The notes below the pieces were generated by a model. The model was not told the DNA's origin. It was given only the letters and a program-made list of their open reading frames with translations, and did no database searches. Shown piece after piece: positions 27,072 through 33,092 of a DNA stretch of 33,092 nt. Source of the stretch: Candidatus Acinetobacter avistercoris. Lineage in GTDB: Bacteria > Pseudomonadota > Gammaproteobacteria > Pseudomonadales > Moraxellaceae. The position numbers were made by a program, and so were the translations under genes. Numbering within the stretch: position 1 is the first letter of the stretch; each line of letters starts with the position of its first letter. The DNA lies in contig JAHLFF010000268.1 in assembly GCA_018883945.1 (NCBI GenBank), forward strand, positions 1 through 33,092, in the 5' to 3' direction.

Positions 27072-27150
27072 AACATTTCTCCAATATATTTTTATCGCTT
27101 TGAATAAGCACTTATAAGGTCAGCTTTTCACTTTTGATTTTTTGAGCTTA

Positions 27151-27167
27151 ATCAATAGGATTGCCAA
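27151..27167 (-). promoter_or_regulatory. Possible sigma-54 promoter of pilA
   Basis: On the minus strand TTGGCA, six bases, TTGAT fit the -24/-12 spacing (GG to the second element 10 bases). The -24 GG is present, but the -12 dinucleotide is GA rather than GC. It lies about 80 bases upstream of pilA. Pilin genes in pseudomonads use sigma-54 with PilR, so the site is plausible but imperfect. Confidence 0.4.
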
Positions 27168-27249
27168 CGCATTGAAGGTATTTTTGTTTTTATTACCAAA
27201 ACATACAATCTTTTTTTATTCTTTTGTTTTTATATGTAATTTTAGGTAA

Positions 27250-27274
27250 AAAACTGACAATTTTTGTCAGTTTT
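27250..27274 (-). terminator. Terminator after the TPM-domain gene
   Basis: An 11-bp stem (27250-27260 with 27264-27274), 3-base loop and a T run on the minus strand just past the stop of the 27282-27842 gene. It ends the lemA-TPM unit before the pilA promoter region. Confidence 0.8.
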
Positions 27275-27281
27275 GTCGCAG

Positions 27282-27842
27282 TTAATTCAAAATTAAGGGA
27301 ATATTTGGTAATTCATTAGCCTGATCTACGACTTGACCGTCATAGAATGTATTCAAAATTTCACCAATTTCTTGCACGCCCAGTATCACTCCCTGACGAT
27401 AATTCTTATTTTTTAACTCTAGAATGATGTGATCACAAATATCTTGCCAAACCTTCTGTTCAGTCGCGCGTTGAATACCTCGATCAATGACAATCTCAAC
27501 TTTTTGTTCGCATAAATTCAAATAGAGCAATACTCCACTGTTTTGCTCTGTATCCCATACACCCAGTTCTGCAAAAAGCTGTTGTGCACGCAGTCGAGTA
27601 TCTTGATAATACGCCAAAGAACAAGGAATATAGCCTTCAATCACGACCTGAATTTCCCCAATATGCCCTTGTTCTGCTTGATTGACCGCTTCTGCAATCA
27701 CCTGTTGATCTTGCTTAGAGAAATAGCGCTTTGAAGCGGGCATATAGAAAAAATGCTTAAACCATCGTTTTAAGCTGGGCTCAGTACTTTGCTGAACTTT
27801 AGGTTCTGTAATAATTTCTGTTGTTTCTGTTTTTACTACCAT
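27282..27842 (-). CDS. TPM domain protein without signal peptide
   Basis: A 186-residue protein with a TPM fold (about 38-160) of the YgcG/TPM_phosphatase family: helix YFSKQDQQVIAEAVNQAEQ, then GEIQVVIEG, SGVLLYLNLCEQKVEIVIDR and YRQGVILGVQEIGEIL. No signal peptide or membrane helix is visible, unlike its neighbour. It overlaps that gene by 7 bases (27836-27842) and follows lemA in the same direction. A pair of TPM proteins with LemA is seen in other proteobacteria. Role unknown; some related domains act on phosphorylated substrates or in photosystem repair. Confidence 0.82.
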   Translation of the reverse strand: MVVKTETTEIITEPKVQQSTEPSLKRWFKHFFYMPASKRYFSKQDQQVIAEAVNQAEQGHIGEIQVVIEGYIPCSLAYYQDTRLRAQQLFAELGVWDTEQNSGVLLYLNLCEQKVEIVIDRGIQRATEQKVWQDICDHIILELKNKNYRQGVILGVQEIGEILNTFYDGQVVDQANELPNIPLILN

Positions 27843-28933
27843 GAGCCTGATGCCCCTCCACCGCCAAATCCACCGCCGCCGCCGCTAAAACCGCCGCCTC
27901 CACCGAAACCACCACCACGACCGCCGCCTCGACCTGCACCGGAGAGAAAAGCTTGGAAAATAAGCTGTGCAATAGATGTAAAGAGCAGAAAAAAGATACC
28001 AATTCCGACGATCAGGCTCATTAAAATGCCCGTTCCATAGATTAATGCCGCAGCAAAAGCGGTTACTCCTGCAACAGATGCACTTAACCGATTTCCAATC
28101 ATAAATGAGGCAACAACACCTGCAATCAGAATAAATAAACTGGTACTCAATGTTTTTTCTTTGGCTTGTTGCTCTCGTAAAGCTTGAGCTTGTCGTTCTT
28201 TCAATTCTTCAGCAGCTTTTTGTGCAATTTCTGGATCTAAATTTAAGATTCTTTCTATTTCAGAAATACCCGCTATCAGACCTTGTCCATACTGATTTGC
28301 TTTGAAATAAGGCGTAATTTGATCTCGAATAATACGACTGGCAATAATATCGGGTATCACCCCTTCAAGCCCATAACCTGTTGCAATATTTATTCTACGA
28401 TCATTCACAGCAACAGTGATCAGCAACCCATTGTCTTGTTCCGCTGAGCCTAATTTCCATTGCTCAGCAGTACGCATTGCAAAATCAAAAATATCTTCCT
28501 GCCCAGTGGTTGGCACAATCACCAAACCAATTTGTGCTTTTCCTTGTTCATGTAAATTAAGAATTTGCGATTCAATTTTTGATTTTTCAGCAGCCGTTAA
28601 AATTTTAGCTAGATCAATCACAGGTGCATTCAATGTAGGCAGCTGACGAATGGACTCGCCATCTGCCAGATCATTCTCAACAGCTGTAGTTGCACCGCTC
28701 TGTGGTGCAGAGGCAACTGTAGAACCTTTTTCTAACGCTGGATTTGATCGATTTGAGTTTTGCTGTGTATCAGGTTGAATGATTTTTTTAAGTACAATCG
28801 CTTCTTCCGTATCTATAGCAGTTGCTGTTTCCGCATATGCAGACGGCAGAACGATGCTCGTAAGCAAAATCAAACTGGCGATAAAGATTGCCTTCAAATT
28901 TTGCAGAAATTCAACATTTCTTAATCCCAGCAT
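27836..28933 (-). CDS. YgcG-like TPM domain membrane protein with glycine-rich tail
   Basis: A 365-residue protein with a Sec signal (about 14-34, ending SAYA), a periplasmic TPM domain of about 130 residues (LPTLNAPVIDLAKILTAAEK, GLVIVPTTGQEDIFDFAMRT, GLLITVAVNDRRINIATGYG), a segment of Gln/Lys/Glu helix, then two or three membrane helices (about 264-320), and a C-terminal glycine-rich tail of about 35 residues with repeated Gly-Gly-Gly-Phe. This is the typical YgcG architecture. It lies 73 bases after lemA and overlaps the next TPM gene by 7 bases. Its function is not known. Confidence 0.87.
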   Translation of the reverse strand: MLGLRNVEFLQNLKAIFIASLILLTSIVLPSAYAETATAIDTEEAIVLKKIIQPDTQQNSNRSNPALEKGSTVASAPQSGATTAVENDLADGESIRQLPTLNAPVIDLAKILTAAEKSKIESQILNLHEQGKAQIGLVIVPTTGQEDIFDFAMRTAEQWKLGSAEQDNGLLITVAVNDRRINIATGYGLEGVIPDIIASRIIRDQITPYFKANQYGQGLIAGISEIERILNLDPEIAQKAAEELKERQAQALREQQAKEKTLSTSLFILIAGVVASFMIGNRLSASVAGVTAFAAALIYGTGILMSLIVGIGIFFLLFTSIAQLIFQAFLSGAGRGGGRGGGFGGGGGFSGGGGGFGGGGASGSW

Positions 28934-29006
28934 AGTTGCACCATATCTCCATTAACGATTCACTTAAATCTAAAATTCAAAAAAGAATACAATTCGTTAT
29001 TTTCGA

Positions 29007-29597
29007 TTAATTAAATGAAACGGTTGGTGCTTTTTGCGAACCTGCTTCAGCACTAAAGTTTTCTTTGGTGTCCATTCCAATCACTTTCGCTGTCATCGCT
29101 TGCGGGAACTGACGAACATAGGTATTGTAATCTTGCACTGTAGAAATATAACGATTACGGGCTACAGCGATACGGTTTTCAGTACCTTCAAGTTGTACCT
29201 GTAAATCACGGAATTGCTCATTGGCTTTTAAATCAGGATAGTTTTCAGTTACAGCGAGTAGACGCGATAATGCCCCTGTCATCTGTGACTGTGCTTCCTG
29301 ATATTGTTTAAATAATTCAGGGTTTTCTAAAACCTCTTTATCGACTTTTAAACCTGCGACATTAGCACGTGCTTGCGTCACTTCTGTTAACACCTGCTCT
29401 TCGTGTTTCGCATAGCCTTTTACCACATTCACCAAATTAGGTACGAGATCTGCACGACGCTGATATTGGTTTTGAACTTCTGACCATGAAGCAACGACAG
29501 ACTCATCTTTGGCTTGTAAGGTGTTATAACCACAACCCGATAATGTCAACGTACTGACCAATGCAATTGAAAGTAACGTTTTTTTCAACATTTTCAT
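29007..29597 (-). CDS. lemA: LemA family lipoprotein-like protein
   Basis: A 196-residue protein of the LemA family: long helices with KDESVVASWSEVQNQYQRRA, DLVPNLVNVVKGYAKHEEQV and a final RQFPQAMTAKVIGM. The N-terminus is a hydrophobic signal ending in a lipobox LSGC at about 19-22, so it is probably an acylated lipoprotein, whereas many LemA proteins keep a simple membrane anchor. GAGGGG precedes the ATG. It is the first gene of the lemA-TPM-TPM unit; LemA with YgcG is a common pairing with no settled biochemical role. Confidence 0.87.
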   Translation of the reverse strand: MKMLKKTLLSIALVSTLTLSGCGYNTLQAKDESVVASWSEVQNQYQRRADLVPNLVNVVKGYAKHEEQVLTEVTQARANVAGLKVDKEVLENPELFKQYQEAQSQMTGALSRLLAVTENYPDLKANEQFRDLQVQLEGTENRIAVARNRYISTVQDYNTYVRQFPQAMTAKVIGMDTKENFSAEAGSQKAPTVSFN

Positions 29598-30151
29598 CTA
29601 TTTACCCCTCAGTATTTATTTGTATTTGTTCATATAAATTTATTTTACCCAGATTTAAAAATTGAATTGTATTTTTTCTTTACGGTTTCAATTTCAATCA
29701 AATGATTCAATCATCAAATAAAATTGATATTTAAACAAAAAGTACTCAAGTACATTCCATTTATAAAGTGCTAAAACATCTTAACTGACCATTAAGCCAC
29801 TCTATTTAAATGGATTCTTATTTGAATGTCCAATCTATCTGAAACTATTGTTTTATTACTGCATCGCATTCAAGTCTAAGTTTAGTTGCCTGAACATTGA
29901 TTTATTTTATAATTCAAAAAAATCATCTAACGACAATAAATCGATTTTTAGAGTTCCCCACTGAGCTAGAGGAAAAATGAGGAGATAATGATTGTAAATT
30001 TGTTGATTAGAAGTATCTTTCAAAAGAAATCATTTGATAAATCCATCTAGATTTAAGATCTTTATGCAAAACAAATGATCAAATAAATGCCTCGAAAAGA
30101 CAAATATATAAATAAAAAAAGCCACCCTAAGGTGGCTTTTTAATAATGAAA
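29598..30151. other. 554-base gene-free interval between lemA and rbfA
   Basis: AT-rich DNA with no large frame. It must contain the promoter of the lemA unit, but I could not pick one. A 20-codon plus-strand frame at 29988-30050 starts 3 bases after GGAG (a close spacing) and encodes a short basic hydrophobic peptide (starts MIVNLLIRS). The bidirectional terminator at 30117-30140 could end both rbfA (-) and any plus-strand transcript from the interval. A small RNA or peptide is possible but not shown. Confidence 0.6.
30117..30140. terminator. Terminator after rbfA
   Basis: A 10-bp stem (AAAAGCCACC with GGTGGCTTTT), loop CTAA, A and T runs on both sides; it ends the infB-rbfA transcript and is bidirectional. 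Confidence 0.92.
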
Positions 30152-30556
30152 TTATTCGTCTTCTTTTTTAGCGTCTTCTGGAGGTAAGTCCTTCACTGCT
30201 TCAGCAATTAGACCGAACATATAGTTACCATATGCATTGGTCTTGTCATAATGGAAACGCAGACGCGGTGTAATACGTGTCTTGATTTGACGGCTCAATT
30301 CGTGACGCAAGAATCCAGAAGCTTTATTGAGTACATCTAAAGTTTCTTTGTTCGCAGCTTCACTTTGCTCATCACCAAGTTCACGACCCATTACAGTCAC
30401 ATAAACTTCTGCATAGCCAAGATCAGGACTAACCTTCACCGCAGAGATGGTCACTAGACCACCTAAGCGAGGATCTTTTAGCTCTTGACGAATAAGCTCT
30501 GACAACTCGCGTTGAACAGTATCCGCCATGCGCTTTAGACGTTGACTACCCGCCAT
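30152..30556 (-). CDS. rbfA: Ribosome-binding factor A
   Basis: A 134-residue KH-type protein needed for 16S rRNA 5'-end maturation and 30S assembly in the cold. Segments QRLKRMADTVQRELSELIRQ, LKDPRLGGLVTISAVKVSPD and LRHELSRQIKTRITPRLRF are typical. The ATG shares one base with the infB stop (TAATG), so translation is coupled. Confidence 0.97.
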   Translation of the reverse strand: MAGSQRLKRMADTVQRELSELIRQELKDPRLGGLVTISAVKVSPDLGYAEVYVTVMGRELGDEQSEAANKETLDVLNKASGFLRHELSRQIKTRITPRLRFHYDKTNAYGNYMFGLIAEAVKDLPPEDAKKEDE

Positions 30557-33092
30557 TAAAGACTCCGTTTAATCAATTGAACATCATACACTTCGATCTT
30601 ATCGAGTGCTTTGATGTCTTTATAACCTTTAACCGCAAGACCACATTCCATACCTGCACGAACTTCTTCAACCACTTCTTTATAGCGACGAAGAGACTCG
30701 AGCTCACCTTGGAACACAACCACGTCATCACGTAATACGCGAATCGGTTTGTTACGATGTAGCATACCTTCAAGTACCATACAGCCTGCAGCTGCACCAA
30801 ATTTACTTGAGTGGAATACTTCACGTACTTGCGCAACACCCAGAATTGTTTCACGATGTTCAGGCGCAAGTTTACCGCTCATTGCTGCTTTAACATCATC
30901 AATTAATTCATAAATAATTGAGTAGTAACGAATATCGATGCCATCTGCATCAGATTTTTGACGTGCAGTTGTATCGGCACGTACGTTAAATCCAAGAAGA
31001 ACAGCTTCAGAAGATTCAGCAAGTGTCACGTCAGACTCAGTGATTGCACCGACACCCGAACCAATTACACGCACGCCAACTTCGTCTGTAGACAAGCCAT
31101 TCAATGCAACTGTAAGTGCTTCCAAAGTACCACGTACATCTGTTTTAAGAACCACATTAATTACAGGCACATCTTTCTTGCCCATAGATGCCATAAGGTT
31201 CTCAAGACGCATTGCGCTTTGACGCTCAAGACGTTGATGACGTTCACGATCCATACGTGCATCAGCAACTTCACGTGCTTTCTTCTCGTCAGTTACAACA
31301 AGAACTTCATCACCTGCCATCGGTGCTTCTGGAAGACCGAGGATTTCAACAGGAATTGAAGGACCAGCAGATTGAATACGCTTACCGTTTTCATCTGTCA
31401 TGGCACGTACGCGACCATAAGATGCGCCAGCAAGAACCAAACCACCAACACTCAACGTACCGTTTTGAATCAGAATAGACGTTACAGCACCACGGCTGTT
31501 GTCTACACGAGCTTCAATAACAACACCTTGTGCAGCACCTTCTTCAGATGCTTTCAACTCAAGCAATTCAGCTTGGATTGAAATCAAGTCAAGAAGCTCA
31601 TCAATCCCTTCACCGGTATGCGCAGAAACTTTTGCAACTGGAACATCACCACCCCATTGTTCAGGAACGATTTGTTTCGCAGTTAATTCATTCAATACGC
31701 GATCTGGATCTGCAGATTCTTTATCCATTTTGTTAATTGCAACAATGATTGGCGTACCCGCAGCACGCGCATGATCAATTGCTTCTGCAGTTTGTGGCAT
31801 TACACCATCATCTGCTGCAACAACAAGTACCACGATATCTGTCGCTTTCGCTCCACGTGCACGCATAGACGTGAACGCAGCATGTCCAGGTGTATCTAGG
31901 AAAGTAATAATCCCTTTCTCAGTTTTCACATGGTAAGCACCAATATGCTGAGTAATACCACCAGCCTCGCCTGCTGCTACTTTAGCGCGACGAATATGGT
32001 CAAGAAGTGAAGTCTTACCATGGTCAACGTGACCCATGATTGTTACTACTGGCGCACGTGTCGTTTGAATACCACGCGCTTCTTCAGCAGCAACAAGTAA
32101 GTTGTCTTCAGCTTGCGTATCAGATACACGAACAGGGTTATGACCCATTTCTTCAACAACAAGTGCTGCAACGTCTTGCTCAATCGCTTGGTTTTGAGTC
32201 ACTAACTCACCCATTTTCATGAGTGATTTAATAACTTCACGCACTTTGATTGCCATTTTTGCTGCAAGGTCTGCAACAACAATCGTTTCACCAATTTCAA
32301 CATCATAAACTTGTTTTTTAACTGGTTTTTCAAAGCCATGCTTGTTGCCTTGGCTTGTTTTTAAACCGCGTTTAGGCTGTTTATTGAAGCTTTGTTCTTC
32401 TTGACCACGACGTCCACCTTTTTTCGGTGCGCGAGCAGTCGGCGTATTCGTACCACGTTTAATTTCACGGTCTTCTTTCGCAAATGAATCTTCATAAGCT
32501 TGACCAACAAGACCAGCAGCCAATGGAGAATCATCAACAACGCGAATCGTTGGGGTCGTTTCGTCAGCAGAGTACTTAGAAGCCATTTGACGCATCTGTT
32601 CAAGCGTACGCTGTTGCGCTTCTTCAGCAGATTTACGACGTGCTGCTTCTTCAGTTGCTTTCAATTGTGCAGCTTGTGCTTCACGAAGCTTTTTCTGTTC
32701 AGCAGTTTCAGAAACCTTAACAACCTGTTTTACAATAGGTTTGTTTGTAGATTTGCGCTTAACAACAACAGCAGCTTTAGAAACTTCTTGCTTCGCTGTT
32801 TCATTTTTAGCAGCAGCACGCATCGCATTTAAGTTTGCCGCTGCATTGTTCACAAAAGTTGCTTGAGGCTTTTGCGCTGCATTTGGTTCTGCTTGTTCAA
32901 CTTGAGCTTTAGACTCAGCTGCTTTAGCCAATGCTTCTGCTTTAATTTGTTCATGATCAGGCTTAACAAATGTATGCTTCTTACGAACTTCCACATTAAT
33001 CGTTTTTGCTTTGCCTGATGTACTCGCTACTTTAGCAGTAGTAGTAGTTTTACGTTTCAACGTGATTTTTCCTGCGCTGCCGTCACCTTGTC
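30556..33092 (-). CDS. infB: Translation initiation factor IF-2 (5' end beyond the window)
   Basis: An initiation factor that places fMet-tRNA on the 30S and hydrolyses GTP on subunit joining. The reading frame stays open from its stop at 30556 to the right edge of the window; a TTG at 33060 is not a real start because the codons upstream (including GKITLKRK) continue the conserved IF-2 N-terminal domain. Visible are a long Lys/Ala/Gln-rich linker, the GTPase domain with GHVDHGKTS (G1), DTPGHAAF (G3), NKMD (G4) and a G5 SAHTG, then domains up to the C-terminal fMet-tRNA binding part. The gene is partial: the N-terminal start lies outside. Confidence 0.97.
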   Translation of the reverse strand, partial: QGDGSAGKITLKRKTTTTAKVASTSGKAKTINVEVRKKHTFVKPDHEQIKAEALAKAAESKAQVEQAEPNAAQKPQATFVNNAAANLNAMRAAAKNETAKQEVSKAAVVVKRKSTNKPIVKQVVKVSETAEQKKLREAQAAQLKATEEAARRKSAEEAQQRTLEQMRQMASKYSADETTPTIRVVDDSPLAAGLVGQAYEDSFAKEDREIKRGTNTPTARAPKKGGRRGQEEQSFNKQPKRGLKTSQGNKHGFEKPVKKQVYDVEIGETIVVADLAAKMAIKVREVIKSLMKMGELVTQNQAIEQDVAALVVEEMGHNPVRVSDTQAEDNLLVAAEEARGIQTTRAPVVTIMGHVDHGKTSLLDHIRRAKVAAGEAGGITQHIGAYHVKTEKGIITFLDTPGHAAFTSMRARGAKATDIVVLVVAADDGVMPQTAEAIDHARAAGTPIIVAINKMDKESADPDRVLNELTAKQIVPEQWGGDVPVAKVSAHTGEGIDELLDLISIQAELLELKASEEGAAQGVVIEARVDNSRGAVTSILIQNGTLSVGGLVLAGASYGRVRAMTDENGKRIQSAGPSIPVEILGLPEAPMAGDEVLVVTDEKKAREVADARMDRERHQRLERQSAMRLENLMASMGKKDVPVINVVLKTDVRGTLEALTVALNGLSTDEVGVRVIGSGVGAITESDVTLAESSEAVLLGFNVRADTTARQKSDADGIDIRYYSIIYELIDDVKAAMSGKLAPEHRETILGVAQVREVFHSSKFGAAAGCMVLEGMLHRNKPIRVLRDDVVVFQGELESLRRYKEVVEEVRAGMECGLAVKGYKDIKALDKIEVYDVQLIKRSL

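Noticed and set aside
27789..28040. Proline-rich frame on the plus strand
   Set aside because: It is the antisense of the glycine-rich tail of the YgcG-like gene; GGN codons read as prolines from the other strand.
30958..31774. Several plus-strand frames over infB
   Set aside because: They are antisense to a conserved, fully motif-supported IF-2 gene.
33058..33060. TTG as infB start
   Set aside because: The frame is open to the window edge and the upstream codons continue the conserved IF-2 N-terminal domain. The real start is outside.

Overview
The window is a chromosomal segment of a gammaproteobacterium, almost certainly Acinetobacter (Moraxellaceae). The evidence is the AT-rich DNA; the pilV-pilW(comB)-pilX-pilY1(comC)-comE-comF minor pilin cluster; a lipase chaperone gene placed upstream of its lipase; the pilA-tfpO-pglL glycosylation locus; and a SpoT whose synthetase domain has decayed. 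No insertion sequence, prophage, CRISPR array, tRNA or rRNA was recognised. Most of the window is ordinary core genome.

Layout, left to right. 204-1094 (+) is an RhtA-type EamA exporter closed by a strong terminator. Next on the minus strand come a hemerythrin-like protein, a TauE/SafE (TSUP) permease and truB. On the plus strand 3747-7557 holds a lipolytic block: a membrane-anchored lipase foldase, a secreted lipase, a small unknown ORF, and a second secreted lipase paralogous to the first. Facing it on the minus strand is the rpsP-rimM-trmD-rplS operon (9832 down to 7635).

9971-17056 (-) is a tightly coupled minor pilin operon with 1-nt stop/start overlaps (pilV/pilW and pilW/pilX), the large tip adhesin PilY1, and two further pilins. 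The fimU gene usually expected ahead of pilV is not there. ispH (-) and gmk (+) are divergent. gmk is followed by rpoZ, spoT and ridA, then by the iron genes bfd (with a near-perfect Fur box inside its promoter) and a bacterioferritin subunit that has lost most of its ferroxidase ligands.

23551-27071 (-) is the pilin locus: major pilin PilA with a C-terminal serine, a pilin-specific O-oligosaccharyltransferase (TfpO) and a general O-oligosaccharyltransferase (PglL). A terminator hairpin lies between pilA and tfpO. Upstream on the same strand is a lemA plus two TPM-domain (YgcG-like) genes. The window ends inside infB, which overlaps rbfA by one base. infB continues past the right edge, so its true start is not visible.

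The window unites three themes of Acinetobacter biology: DNA-uptake and twitching pili with their glycosylation, secreted lipases with a dedicated foldase, and translation/ribosome maturation genes. The strongest sequence-level oddities are the SpoT pseudo-synthetase, the bacterioferritin without a ferroxidase centre, the two tandem lipases with different nucleophile-elbow contexts, the hairpin abutting the tfpO start codon, and the missing fimU. I did not find a convincing, wholly new system.
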